DNA of 42,458 nucleotides from a bacterium (GCA_030648955.1 JAUSHB010000016.1:1-42458), one strand, 5' to 3'. Shown: positions 1-7,989, counted from the stretch's first letter. Numbers and translations are program-made. The notes: a model not told the origin generated them from the letters alone.

Positions 1-68
1 AAATTAACTCTAGTATCTTTTTGTTCGTCACGAAGAAAAAGGTTTGAAAATTGTTCTGAGGTAATCAT
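1..68 (-). CDS. 5' end of an unidentified gene (runs off the window)
   Basis: An ATG at 68 on the minus strand opens a frame that stays open to the window edge, giving about 22 residues starting MITSEQFSNLFLRDEQKD. It lies downstream of tRNA-Glu in the same direction. Too little is visible to name a family, and the coding call rests only on the open frame and the position. It could be a chance frame. Confidence 0.4.
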   Translation of the reverse strand, partial: MITSEQFSNLFLRDEQKDTRVN

Positions 69-136
69 ATGTATTTTTAGCTTACTGCTTTCTTAGCAAA
101 ATCGCTCCTTAGTTTAGAAAACAAAAACGTTTCGAT

Positions 137-211
137 TGGTGACCTTACGGGGAGTCGAACCCCGATTACCGCCTTGAGAAGGCGATGTCCTAACCATTAG
201 ACGATAAGGCC
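137..211 (-). tRNA. tRNA-Glu (anticodon CTC), CCA encoded
   Basis: The minus strand folds as a complete cloverleaf. The acceptor arms GGCCTTA and TAAGGTC pair with one G-T wobble, the anticodon loop is TTCTCAA (anticodon CTC), and the T arm is CGGGG-TTCGACT-CCCCG. The 3' CCA is encoded in the DNA, unlike the tRNA-Asn at 30.3 kb. The gene lies about 100 bases downstream of murF in the same direction. Confidence 0.95.
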
Positions 212-219
212 ATTTATGG

Positions 220-320
220 CGAGATAAGAATAGCGAATTATGAGCAAAGAATCAAGATAACCATACGCAGAAACCACCCTAGTTCCTCTTTGCAATCCTT
301 AATTCATACTTCTTATCTCG
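220..320. repeat. 11-base inverted repeat between murF and tRNA-Glu
   Basis: CGAGATAAGAA at 220-230 is matched exactly by its reverse complement at 310-320. The right copy overlaps the murF stop codon. About 80 bases lie between the arms. It could pair in a murF-tRNA transcript, but no T-tract follows, so a terminator is not supported. Confidence 0.45.
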
Positions 321-1614
321 TTTGCCACTCCTCTTCCTGTCGTACCAACAACTCCCCCTTCTCTTCCGGATGCGCCATGATTTCTTCTACGATCCGTTCC
401 ATTCGCATTGATTGAGAACCTTTCACCAATATGACATCACTATCTTTAATAAATAATTCAAGAAATTTACCTGCTTCTTTTGTATCATCAAACTGAAAAA
501 TATTTTTCTCACTTAACCCGCCTATTTCTGCTCCTTCTGCAAAATAACGTGCTCGTACGCCAATACACAAAAGCGTATTGCACACACCTCCCGCCAAAGT
601 TCCGATGCGTTTATGTTCCGTAACTGCATACTTCCCCAGCTCGAGCATATCACCCAACACGGCGATCTTTCTTCCTTTTGTTTTAAATTGTGATAATGTC
701 GCAATGGCTGCTTCTACTGCTATGGGGGATGAATTGTATGTGTCGTCGATAATATATGTATTCTTGACACCTTTGATTACACGCGAGCGTCCGTTGGGAG
801 TTTTAAATTTTGCCACTGCTTCTACCATGGTAATCATATTTATCTTGAGAAATGAACCAACGCAGAGCGCAGCAAGAACTGAATAAATATATTGGCGTCC
901 AACAGTACCGGGTAAATGTGCGGGGACTGCTGTGCCGTCATGGTTAACTTTAAAAATAGTACCCTCGGGATTTCCTTCTTTGTCATATTCAATCTCGTCA
1001 TGAGATGCACGAATGGTCGCCTCATCACTGAAACCAAATGTAAAGACCGCGCTCTTACTTTTTTGTTTGAGCGCAAGGACTTTTTCATCATCATAATTTA
1101 AAACGAGTAACCCTTCTTTTTTAAGAACATCGACAAGTGCTGCCTTTTCTTCCATGAGAGCCGCGGGTGAGGAGAAAAACTCAACATGCACGGGCACATC
1201 ACTAAATTTCGTCATAATTACAATATCGGGAGTAAGCCATTTTGTTACGTCGCGAATATCCCCTGGCTTTTCAAGTCCGACCTCAAGCACGAGCCATTGC
1301 GGATAATGTTTTCGTAAGAGAATGAGCGCAAGCCCCGACAAAATATTTTTTGCCCACAACAAAGGATTCCCCCATGCATTTGAAACTCCTAAAATCGTGA
1401 GCGGAATACCGATCTCACTGTTGAAGCTCTTTTCGCTTTTCCGCGCAATGAAAGAGGTTGCAATCACTTCATACACGGCATCCTTGGTTGAAGTCTTCCC
1501 TACACTCCCCGTGATCGCAATGATCTTGGGCTTGTATTTTTTTATGACCAGCCGTGCTTCAAGTGTAATGATCACAACGATAATTTTTTTAGCTATAGAT
1601 TTAATAAGTTCCAT
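313..1614 (-). CDS. murF: UDP-N-acetylmuramoyl-tripeptide--D-alanyl-D-alanine ligase
   Basis: MurF is the cytoplasmic ATP-dependent ligase that adds D-Ala-D-Ala to the UDP-MurNAc-tripeptide, completing the pentapeptide precursor. The 433-residue protein has the Mur-ligase P-loop TGSVGKTSTK at residues 35-44, a central ligase region with DDTYNSSP, and a C-terminal segment with KGSQSMRME that is typical of MurF rather than MurC, MurD or MurE. Length is normal for the family. A hydrophobic stretch at residues 10-18 precedes the ATP-binding domain, a little unusual for a soluble ligase. It is the last gene of the mraZ-rsmH-ftsL-ftsI-murF block, and ftsI lies 93 bases upstream across an AT-rich spacer. 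murE and mraY, which often sit here, are absent from the window. Confidence 0.95.
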   Translation of the reverse strand: MELIKSIAKKIIVVIITLEARLVIKKYKPKIIAITGSVGKTSTKDAVYEVIATSFIARKSEKSFNSEIGIPLTILGVSNAWGNPLLWAKNILSGLALILLRKHYPQWLVLEVGLEKPGDIRDVTKWLTPDIVIMTKFSDVPVHVEFFSSPAALMEEKAALVDVLKKEGLLVLNYDDEKVLALKQKSKSAVFTFGFSDEATIRASHDEIEYDKEGNPEGTIFKVNHDGTAVPAHLPGTVGRQYIYSVLAALCVGSFLKINMITMVEAVAKFKTPNGRSRVIKGVKNTYIIDDTYNSSPIAVEAAIATLSQFKTKGRKIAVLGDMLELGKYAVTEHKRIGTLAGGVCNTLLCIGVRARYFAEGAEIGGLSEKNIFQFDDTKEAGKFLELFIKDSDVILVKGSQSMRMERIVEEIMAHPEEKGELLVRQEEEWQTR

Positions 1615-1632
1615 ATATTTTTATCGAATGCA

Positions 1633-1705
1633 CATATCAAAATTAGGGATTTAAATTTTTTAATTTTAATTTGCCATTTTGCATTTTAATTTTTTAACTT
1701 TCCAT
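1633..1705. repeat. AT-rich intergenic repeat, degenerate copy
   Basis: The ftsI-murF spacer is built from the words ATTTTTTAATTTT, TTTGCCATTTTGCATTTT and AACTTTCCATTTTT. These match one arm of the longer inverted repeats at 4645-4741 and 15183-15285. It looks like a decayed or half copy of that family, though low-complexity AT sequence makes the homology uncertain. Confidence 0.4.
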
Positions 1706-1707
1706 TT

Positions 1708-3429
1708 TTATCTGTCCGGCGGAATATTGTAATAGTTTATCAAGAATTTTGTAATATCCATAAATGGAGCAGTGAGCGTGTATGCGGCATATTTGACGTT
1801 CTTGGGGTATTTTGTATACAGAAAAACGATAAACCTTGGATTATACGCAGGGAAATAGCCAAAAAAGGTGTGCAAATATCGGTCATCATAGTATCCCTTC
1901 CCGTCTTCGCGCGCCATCTGGGCAGTACCTGTTTTCGCAGCAATACTGTAATGTTCCATTTTTACCGTTCCACCAAGAAGTGAATTGTCCACGACATGAA
2001 CGAGCATTCGTGTGATTGTTTCAGAAGTTTCCGGTCTTAAGATAGGCTTTGCATTGTCGGTAACGGTTGTCCGCGAAAAACCCACCGCGTAATTGATTTC
2101 CTTCACTACATACGGTGTGACTATTTTCCCCTTATTTGCAAGTACGGAAAGCGCTCGCGCGGTCGCAATGGGAGTCATTGAAATGCCTTGCCCGAATGCG
2201 GCGGTCGCATACTCAACCATCCTTTTATTTTTTGCGTTCTCATCCAAATTTTTTAAAGACCCACGCACTTCGCCCGGCAAATCAATACCCGTCTCTTCTT
2301 CCAATCCATACCGCGTCATATAATCCCTGAAACGGTCTTTTCCCAGTTTCTGCATCACAAACACGGCGCCTGTATTAAGAGACTCGTCAAGCACTTCTTG
2401 CATCGGAACCACACCCCGTCCCTTTCCATCAAAGTTTTTTATGGTTGAATTGTCAACAACCACAAACCCTTTGTCATCATAGGTCGTTTCCGGCTTCACC
2501 ACGCCCGCATCAAGCCCTGCCGCCATCGTAAGCGGCTTGATAATAGAACCCATTTCGTAGGTGCTCTCGACGATGGGGTTGAGAAAAACGCTTGAGTTTT
2601 TTTCTTTTCCAAATGTATTTGGATCAAAGTCAGGAGCATTTGCAAGAGCATAAATCTCACCCGTCTTCGGGTCCATAATAATTCCACCCGACAAATTAGA
2701 ATTCCATTTTTTCATAATCCCCGCGAGAGAGGTCTCGAGAAAACCTTGCACAGATGGCTCTATTGATGTAACAACATCGCCTTCATGCCATCCATTTTTT
2801 TCAAAAAAAGATTTTGAAAGCGAGAATGCTTCAGCGAAAAAATTAGAGTAAAGGTTTTCATGGTTCTTCTGCAACACATCATCATAGTATGCCTCGAGAC
2901 CATACCTCCCTGCCAACATGTCATCTTTGTACCCAACGAACCCAAGAAGGTGCGCTGCTGTTTTTCCGCCGGGGTATAATCGCCATTTATCTTTTTCTAT
3001 CGTGACCCCCGTGATATCAAATTTTTGAATTGATAGTGCATCTTCTTGATCCAAGCGTTTTACTACCTCTTCATAGGGATCGTCTTTTTTATTCGTTTTT
3101 TCCAAAAAAGAAATTTTGTCGAGCGGGGTAATGCTGTTGATTTTGTTATACACATCTTGCGCATTTACGATGAGTTTTGGATTAATCGCAATGGTATACC
3201 CCGCTTCAACTGTTGCTGCACTGATACGTTCCCCGTTTTTTTCTGTAAAAAATATGGACCCGCGATCAAAATTTCCGTTCCCTCCAATGCTATACTGTCG
3301 CTCTGCTTGTTCGCGATACTCATCCCCATGGATGACTTGGATTGAGAATAGGCGTGCAATGAGAATAAAACTAAAGAGAAAAACCCCCGCATACAGTACC
3401 CACATTCTTGATACGGTGTTAGATTTCAT
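1708..3429 (-). CDS. ftsI: Division-type penicillin-binding protein (peptidoglycan transpeptidase)
   Basis: This is a class B penicillin-binding protein, the septal transpeptidase that cross-links peptidoglycan outside the membrane. The 573 residues contain one N-terminal membrane anchor (about 10-30), a dimerisation/pedestal domain (about 35-200) and a transpeptidase domain. All three catalytic motifs are present: SIIK at 295-298 with the nucleophile serine, SLN at 350-352, and KTG at 499-501. It starts 11 bases inside the end of ftsL, so the two are translationally coupled. The FtsI rather than PBP2 assignment comes from this context, since the PBP2-like paralogue is at 8.1-9.8 kb beside mreCD. 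FtsW is not in the window. Confidence 0.93.
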   Translation of the reverse strand: MKSNTVSRMWVLYAGVFLFSFILIARLFSIQVIHGDEYREQAERQYSIGGNGNFDRGSIFFTEKNGERISAATVEAGYTIAINPKLIVNAQDVYNKINSITPLDKISFLEKTNKKDDPYEEVVKRLDQEDALSIQKFDITGVTIEKDKWRLYPGGKTAAHLLGFVGYKDDMLAGRYGLEAYYDDVLQKNHENLYSNFFAEAFSLSKSFFEKNGWHEGDVVTSIEPSVQGFLETSLAGIMKKWNSNLSGGIIMDPKTGEIYALANAPDFDPNTFGKEKNSSVFLNPIVESTYEMGSIIKPLTMAAGLDAGVVKPETTYDDKGFVVVDNSTIKNFDGKGRGVVPMQEVLDESLNTGAVFVMQKLGKDRFRDYMTRYGLEEETGIDLPGEVRGSLKNLDENAKNKRMVEYATAAFGQGISMTPIATARALSVLANKGKIVTPYVVKEINYAVGFSRTTVTDNAKPILRPETSETITRMLVHVVDNSLLGGTVKMEHYSIAAKTGTAQMAREDGKGYYDDRYLHTFFGYFPAYNPRFIVFLYTKYPKNVKYAAYTLTAPFMDITKFLINYYNIPPDR

Positions 3430-3745
3430 TATGAAGAGCCGAACGAATTCCTACCACAGTATTACGAGTTGTAAATTTTATACGGGAAGTATCTTGAAAA
3501 CCACTTGTATGTGCAAAAGAGAGATCAATCATGGTAGTACGTGTAATGTAATCTCCTTCGAGCTTACCAACCTCAGAATTTAAAAATCGAATTTTCTTTT
3601 CAAAACTACTTTGGTCAACCGTATCAAAAACCATCCCAAAGGCCAATACGCCATATATGGCTAAAAATAAGGCAATCGCCCACGAAACGGTTTTAAATGC
3701 TATTTGTTCATATGGATTTGAAATGGCTAGGATGTGTGTTCTCAT
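3419..3745 (-). CDS. ftsL: FtsL-like division protein
   Basis: This 108-residue protein has a short cytoplasmic N terminus, one membrane segment (about residues 22-43, beginning SWAIALFLAIYGVLAFG), then a periplasmic part that starts with a heptad-like stretch (DQSSFEKKIRFLNSEVGKLE). That is the architecture of FtsL, the bitopic coiled-coil partner of FtsB/DivIC and FtsI at the septum. FtsL sequences diverge strongly, so the call rests on topology and position between rsmH (5 bases away) and ftsI (11-base overlap). A divergent unnamed membrane protein cannot be excluded. Confidence 0.75.
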   Translation of the reverse strand: MRTHILAISNPYEQIAFKTVSWAIALFLAIYGVLAFGMVFDTVDQSSFEKKIRFLNSEVGKLEGDYITRTTMIDLSFAHTSGFQDTSRIKFTTRNTVVGIRSALHNEI

Positions 3746-3750
3746 GGTAT

Positions 3751-4644
3751 TTAATTTTTTTGTGCTATGCGTAATTTTGCGCTACGTGATCGTTTATTGT
3801 TAACCACTTCTTCCCTACTCGGCGTTATTGGTTTTTTGGTAATACTATTAAAAATTCCTTCTTCTTTTTTTTCTTTAAAAAATTTTTTAATGAGACGATC
3901 TTCAAGGCTGTGGAATGATATGACCGCAATCCTCCCTCCACTTTTTAATTTTTTCACGCCATTGGTAAGTCCTTGCTCAAGAGCACCGAGTTCATCGTTC
4001 ACCGCCATCCGAAGCGCTTGAAATGTTTTGGTTGCGCAATTGACTCTCCCTTGCGCATACCATCGCGGAACATTTTTTTTGATAACCTCCACGAGCTCTT
4101 GGGTCGTCTCAATGGGTTTTTCTTTCCGTCGGGCGACAATTGCAGTAGTGATCCTCTTTGCAAACTTCTCTTCTCCAAACCCGTAGATGATCGTTTCGAT
4201 ATTCTCGCCTTCCCATGTGTTCACGATCTCTCGCGCGGTCACGTCGTTTTCGTCTGGATACGCTTTGAACGTCATGAGAAGTGACTCGTCTTTTTGAAAT
4301 GAAAATCCCCTCCCCGAATCTTCAAGCTGGTCACTCGAGAGTCCGATATCAAGCAGTATTTTATCCGCGTATTTAAAACCATTCTTCTCAAGCGCCGTAT
4401 CCAGATTTCTGAAATTATCATTGATAAGAATGACACGGGCGAGAGAATCTTTGAGCGCAACTTTGGAGCGTTTGAGTGCTTCTTCGTCGCGATCCATTCC
4501 GATAATCACCCCCTTTTTCCTTAACAACTTTGATATTGCTAGGCTGTGTCCCCCGCCATTGATTGTCCCATCAAGGACAACATCGTCCGGCTTTATTTGA
4601 AGACCGTCCATAACTTCATGTAAAAGAACTGGTATGTGTGACAT
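3751..4644 (-). CDS. rsmH: 16S rRNA (cytosine-1402-N4)-methyltransferase
   Basis: RsmH (MraW) uses S-adenosylmethionine to methylate N4 of C1402 in the 16S rRNA decoding site. The 297-residue protein starts MSHIPVLLHEVMDGL and carries the family SAM-binding loop DGTINGGGHS at about 25-34. It also has DIGLSSDQLEDSGRGFSF near 100-117 and the C-terminal FHSLEDRLIKKFF block. Length is typical. It is the second gene of the division cluster, with ftsL immediately downstream and mraZ upstream across a hairpin repeat. Confidence 0.96.
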   Translation of the reverse strand: MSHIPVLLHEVMDGLQIKPDDVVLDGTINGGGHSLAISKLLRKKGVIIGMDRDEEALKRSKVALKDSLARVILINDNFRNLDTALEKNGFKYADKILLDIGLSSDQLEDSGRGFSFQKDESLLMTFKAYPDENDVTAREIVNTWEGENIETIIYGFGEEKFAKRITTAIVARRKEKPIETTQELVEVIKKNVPRWYAQGRVNCATKTFQALRMAVNDELGALEQGLTNGVKKLKSGGRIAVISFHSLEDRLIKKFFKEKKEEGIFNSITKKPITPSREEVVNNKRSRSAKLRIAQKN

Positions 4645-4741
4645 AAAATCAAAATTTAAAAATCAAAGATTAAAATTTTTGTACTCGCCAGGGGCGAATT
4701 CATTAATTTTGCATTTTGATATTTGCACTTTGATATTATTC
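4645..4741. repeat. AT-rich long inverted repeat with GC core (copy 1)
   Basis: The spacer between mraZ and rsmH is an imperfect inverted repeat. The left arm (AAAATCAAAATTTAAAAATC) can pair with the right arm (GATATTTGCACTTTGATATT and preceding bases). The centre TCGCC-AGG-GGCGA forms a small GC stem. A near copy with the same arms and core lies at 15183-15285. In an mRNA it would form a long hairpin between the two genes. Confidence 0.75.
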
Positions 4742-5176
4742 TTAAATCGCCCCCACACTTCCTAGTTTTTCGGCCAACGCATCCGCCTGCTTCTCAATCG
4801 TGCCTTTGTATGCATCCCATGCACCCTCATCCCAAAGTTCTGCTCGCTCTCCGACTCCGATCACCGCCACGGTTCCCTTGAGTCGCCCGAAGTCGCGCAA
4901 GAAATCAGGAACAAGGATTCGTCCGAGCGCATCAACTTCCGTTTCTACCGCGCCCGAGAGCATAAAACGACTGAACCCTCGAGAATCCGCCTGTCCCATC
5001 GGAAGCTCCAAAAGCTTGTCGACTTTCTCCTTCCACGCTTTGATCGGATATACGAAGAGACAATTTTCGAGACCGCGCGTGATGACAACTTTCTTCCCCA
5101 TCTCCTGACGAAACTTCGCCGGTAGTGACAGGCGTTTTTTGGGGTCGATGGTGTGGCGGTATTCTCCGATAAGCAT
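4742..5176 (-). CDS. mraZ: Transcriptional regulator MraZ
   Basis: MraZ is a DNA-binding regulator with two SpoVT-AbrB-like half-domains that controls the division cluster it heads. I chose the ATG at 5176, giving 144 residues beginning MLIGEYRHTIDPKKRLSLP, because this is the family's usual N terminus. The frame stays open upstream to 5344, but that extension has no family character. The two diagnostic motifs are DPKKRLSLPAKFR (about 11-23) and DALGRILVPDFLRDF (about 80-94). The upstream region carries direct repeats resembling MraZ-binding boxes. No clear ribosome-binding site precedes the start. Confidence 0.93.
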   Translation of the reverse strand: MLIGEYRHTIDPKKRLSLPAKFRQEMGKKVVITRGLENCLFVYPIKAWKEKVDKLLELPMGQADSRGFSRFMLSGAVETEVDALGRILVPDFLRDFGRLKGTVAVIGVGERAELWDEGAWDAYKGTIEKQADALAEKLGSVGAI

Positions 5177-5385
5177 GGTAGATTTTTTTAGCGAACGACC
5201 TAAATTTCTTACGAGCAATGCGAGTATAGAAATTGGAAGTACTCCTGTGGTGCGAAGTGGGCTTTTAAAAATCACCACTGAGCACTCAGTACTTTCTTTT
5301 TTCCTCAGTACAACAGAGAACCTATCCCTTGTTTCATCACACAAGATTGTGTGATGAAACTGAGTGCTTGGTTGAGAAAATTATC

Positions 5386-5475
5386 TGTGGATAACTTGTG
5401 GACATTTTCCACTTCATCCCACTTAGCCATAATTATATAGCACTTTATACCACAATACAAACATAGTTATCCACA
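5386..5475. promoter_or_regulatory. Pair of perfect DnaA boxes upstream of mraZ
   Basis: The consensus DnaA box TTATCCACA occurs twice without mismatch: on the minus strand at 5386-5394 and on the plus strand at 5467-5475. A 7/9 match, ATGTCCACA, lies at 5397-5405 on the minus strand. They sit in an AT-rich gap of about 680 bases between lysS and mraZ. They could let DnaA regulate the division operon, or mark a replication-related site. Both flanking genes point the same way and dnaA is not nearby, which argues against a main origin. Confidence 0.6.
5405..5424 (-). promoter_or_regulatory. Putative MraZ-box direct repeats
   Basis: Read on the minus strand, the 10-base units AAGTGGGATG and AAGTGGAAAA follow each other directly. 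Known MraZ operators are short G-rich direct repeats (TGGG or AAGTGG-like) with a 10-base period in front of mraZ. The site lies about 230 bases upstream of the mraZ start, beside the DnaA boxes. It implies autoregulation, inferred from pattern and place only. Confidence 0.55.
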
Positions 5476-5500
5476 GCAAAATAAGCCTTGGTTTATAGGG

Positions 5501-5543
5501 GTTTATAGAAAAAGCTCAATATTATTGAGCTTTTTCTATAAAC
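5501..5543. terminator. Perfect 20-base-pair hairpin, possible bidirectional terminator
   Basis: GTTTATAGAAAAAGCTCAAT (5501-5520) is followed by ATT and its exact reverse complement (5524-5543). On either strand the inner stem GCTCAAT/ATTGAGC is followed by TTTTT, as in a weak intrinsic terminator. It would stop lysS read-through before the mraZ promoter. The AT-rich outer stem and perfect 20-base arms are more than a terminator needs, so a protein-binding or cruciform role is also possible. Confidence 0.6.
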
Positions 5544-5823
5544 ATCCAAGATCGCAAAATATAAAATCTTGCTTCCCCCCCCCAAGAACATCATAAAAAA
5601 AGAAAGTTTACTGGAAAAATTATTTTCTTCAACAATTAATTTAGATTTTTAACTACTATTGCTGTAAATAAAGATAACAATAGGTGTGTGCACCCCCCTG
5701 TAATTTTTTTACCAAAACTCGAGGGAGTCGTTGTAATACCAAAACGGCAATCTGCATCAGTTCCTTCCATTATCCAACCAATCCTTAGTTGCAAACATTA
5801 TTAAAAAAGTTCAAATCAACAAC
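5544..5823. other. Gene-free AT-rich spacer
   Basis: No convincing reading frame is present between the hairpin at 5501-5543 and the lysS terminator. Homopolymer tracts stand out: nine or more C around 5576-5584, six C near 5694, and runs of A and T. I see no RNA fold strong enough to call. Confidence 0.5.
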
Positions 5824-5841
5824 CCCGCGGCTTGTCGCGGG
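5824..5841 (-). terminator. Intrinsic terminator downstream of lysS
   Basis: CCCGCG and CGCGGG form a 6-base-pair GC stem around a 6-base loop, 19 bases after the lysS stop. On the minus strand a moderately T-rich stretch follows (GTTGTTGATTT). A very similar stem-loop (CCCCGCGACTTGCCGC core) serves between msrA and the kinase gene at 40.8 kb. Confidence 0.6.
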
Positions 5842-5859
5842 AAAATCCGCTACATACGC

Positions 5860-7332
5860 TTAGACTTGTTTTGGTCTTAATGTCGGGAAAAGAATCACTT
5901 CGCGGATATTTTTGGTATCGGTCAAAAGCATAATGAGACGATCCACTCCGAGACCTACTCCGCCAGCAGGTGGCATGCCGTATTCCATCGCTTCGAGATA
6001 ACTTTCATCGGAAGGAGATACGTCGGCTTCTCCGCCGCGACGTTTTTTGTCTTGTTCCATATAACGCTCTCGTTGTTCAATAGGATCATTCAACTCTGAA
6101 AATGCGTTCACCATCTCAAGACCGCCAACAACAAGCTGGAAACGATCGATGAGCGCAGGATCTTTGGCGCTTTGTTTTGCAAAAGGAGAAAATGCTTTAG
6201 GATAATCAGTAATAAATGTGGGCTGGATAAGTTTCGGGCGACAGAGTTTTTTATAAATATTATCCATAATTTTTTCCGTCGAATCTTTGTCGGCGACAGT
6301 GACACCAAATTGGTTCGCTTTAATCCGAAGCTCTTCTCGATCGATCGATTCCGGATTGAGAATAAGCGCATAGCGTTTCAAAAGGTCGAAATAAGAAATG
6401 ACACTCCATTTTTTTGAGAAATCGATCATGGCACCATCGTACGCAAGAGAAGATTTTTTGGTGATAGATTTAACAACCTGTTTAATCATTTTTTCGACAA
6501 AGACGCGCTGTTCTGCCGCATCACTAAAACTTTCATAGAATTCAAGCATCGTGAATTCCGGATTGTGGGTGACATCGATCCCCTCATTCCTGAAGTTTCT
6601 CCCGATCTCATACACCTTTGAAAATCCTCCCACAAGAAGTTCTTTGAGATAGAGTTCCGGCGCTATGCGCAAATATAGATCAATATCGAGCGCATTATGG
6701 TGAGTTTTGAACGGCTCTGCAAGCGCGCCTCCAGCAAGCGGCTGAAGGATTGGTGTTTCCACCTCAAGATATCCGCTTTCGTTGAGGGCGTTGCGAAGCG
6801 CCGTAATGATTTTTGACCGAACCACAAATCGCTCTTTCACTTCCGGTGACATAAGTGTATCGAGATAGCGTCTGCGGAATCGCTCTTCAACATCCTGAAG
6901 ACCGTGCCACTTGTCCGGAAGCGGACGCAAACTTTTTGCAAGAATTTTCCATTCAGAAACAAGGAGTGTTTTCTCTTTTCGTTTCGTAATAAATAATTTT
7001 CCCTTGATCTCAATAAAATCGCCAATATCTACCGTCTCGCCAAAGAGCGCATGCAGTTTGTCGTCGAGTTCTCCTTTTTTGATAAGTCCTTGCATAGAAC
7101 CCGTCCCATCATATATATCAAAAAATATGATCGCACCTTGTCCTCGGATCGCTTTTATTCGTCCGCCAAGCACGATCGCTTTTTTCTTTTTTAGGAACAG
7201 ATTAAAACCAGATACTGCTTCTTCGAGAGAAAATCCGATTGCGGTAGAAATAGGATACGAATTTATCCCCTTGCTCTTGAGAGCATTTAGTTTTTTGATC
7301 CGCTCCTCTCTAATTTCTTCTAATGAAGCCAC
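5860..7332 (-). CDS. lysS: Lysyl-tRNA synthetase, class II
   Basis: LysRS charges tRNA-Lys in the cytoplasm. The 490-residue protein has an N-terminal OB-fold anticodon-binding domain (about 55-145) and a class II catalytic domain. Motif 2 contains FRNEGIDVTHNPEFTMLEFY (about 245-264). Motif 3 contains GLGVDRLIMLLTD near the C terminus, followed by the family ending IREVILFPTLRP. Length is normal. The start is a GTG at 7332 (MASLEEIREERIKKL), and no better ATG lies upstream in frame. The gene is separated from greA by a cluster of AGCTTC repeats, so it probably has its own promoter. Confidence 0.96.
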   Translation of the reverse strand: MASLEEIREERIKKLNALKSKGINSYPISTAIGFSLEEAVSGFNLFLKKKKAIVLGGRIKAIRGQGAIIFFDIYDGTGSMQGLIKKGELDDKLHALFGETVDIGDFIEIKGKLFITKRKEKTLLVSEWKILAKSLRPLPDKWHGLQDVEERFRRRYLDTLMSPEVKERFVVRSKIITALRNALNESGYLEVETPILQPLAGGALAEPFKTHHNALDIDLYLRIAPELYLKELLVGGFSKVYEIGRNFRNEGIDVTHNPEFTMLEFYESFSDAAEQRVFVEKMIKQVVKSITKKSSLAYDGAMIDFSKKWSVISYFDLLKRYALILNPESIDREELRIKANQFGVTVADKDSTEKIMDNIYKKLCRPKLIQPTFITDYPKAFSPFAKQSAKDPALIDRFQLVVGGLEMVNAFSELNDPIEQRERYMEQDKKRRGGEADVSPSDESYLEAMEYGMPPAGGVGLGVDRLIMLLTDTKNIREVILFPTLRPKQV

Positions 7333-7343
7333 GATGGTAAAAA

Positions 7344-7436
7344 GAGCTTCGATAGCTTGTTAGCTTCGTTAGCTTTATAAGAAAACAATCTAAGTCTTAG
7401 GAAGCTATTAAAACTGCTGAAGCTCTTGAAGCTTGC
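7344..7436. repeat. AGCTTC/GAAGCT periodic hairpin repeat (copy 1)
   Basis: The greA-lysS spacer contains AGCTTCGAT, AGCTTGTT, AGCTTCGTT and AGCTTT in a row, then a short spacer, then GAAGCT words on the other half (GAAGCTATT, CTGAAGCTCTTGAAGCTT). Units repeat about every 9 bases and the two halves are complementary, so the spacer can fold on itself. The same design recurs at 7990-8105 and 18466-18534. Confidence 0.7.
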
Positions 7437-7442
7437 GTTATA

Positions 7443-7913
7443 TTATTTAATGTCGATAATCTTATAGGTTGTTTTTCCGCCCGGTGTATCAAACGAAACC
7501 GTCTCGCCTTTGCCCTTGCCCAAGAGCGCCTCGCCAATCGGAGATTTATTTGAGATTTTCCCTCCTGCCATATCTGCTTCCTCTGATCCCACAATCTGGT
7601 ATTGGCGTGTTTGATTTTCACCTTCACGTTCTACGACTATCGCCGAGCCAATGCGCACAACGTCATCAGCTTTTTTCTTGGTGATAATAATCGCGGACGA
7701 TAAAATATTTTGAAGTTTTAAAATTCGTTCCTCGGTTCCCGCCTGATCTTCGCGAGCCTCTTGGTATTCCGCGTTTTCGGAAAGATCGCCGAGTGATTTT
7801 GCAAACTCAAGTTTCTCCGCAATTTCCTTTCTTCGTCCTGTCTTTAAAAATTCAAGTTCGCGAGTGAGCTCTTCGAGTTTTTCTTTCGTTAAATATTCTT
7901 TTTCTGATGCCAT
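7443..7913 (-). CDS. greA: Transcription elongation factor GreA
   Basis: GreA rescues backtracked RNA polymerase by stimulating cleavage of the nascent RNA. The 156-residue protein has the N-terminal coiled-coil hairpin (about 6-75) with the tip motif GDLSENAEY, whose acidic residues reach the polymerase active site. The C-terminal FKBP-like domain includes GGKISNKSPIGEALLGKGKG. Length is typical. It forms its own unit: a TTGACT-N17-TAGTAT promoter lies upstream and AGCTTC repeat clusters flank it on both sides. No clear ribosome-binding site precedes the ATG. Confidence 0.96.
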   Translation of the reverse strand: MASEKEYLTKEKLEELTRELEFLKTGRRKEIAEKLEFAKSLGDLSENAEYQEAREDQAGTEERILKLQNILSSAIIITKKKADDVVRIGSAIVVEREGENQTRQYQIVGSEEADMAGGKISNKSPIGEALLGKGKGETVSFDTPGGKTTYKIIDIK

Positions 7914-7952
7914 AGTATGAGGTAAGTAAATAATTAATTTTTATTACCCCTT

Positions 7953-7981
7953 ATACTATCGGGGATGAGTAAAGAAGTCAA
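7953..7981 (-). promoter_or_regulatory. greA promoter
   Basis: On the minus strand TTGACT (7976-7981) and TAGTAT (7953-7958) are separated by exactly 17 bases, about 40 bases before the greA ATG. The TAGTAT -10 form is shared with several small genes further right. Confidence 0.75.
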
Positions 7982-7989
7982 ACAAACAA

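Noticed and set aside
5177-5344. N-terminal extension of MraZ
   Set aside because: The frame is open but the family begins at MLIGEY; the extension has no family sequence and starts near the promoter region.
5345-5859. Chromosomal replication origin
   Set aside because: Two DnaA boxes and AT-rich sequence are suggestive, but both flanking genes point the same way, dnaA/dnaN/rpmH are absent and only two exact boxes exist. Reported as a regulatory site instead.
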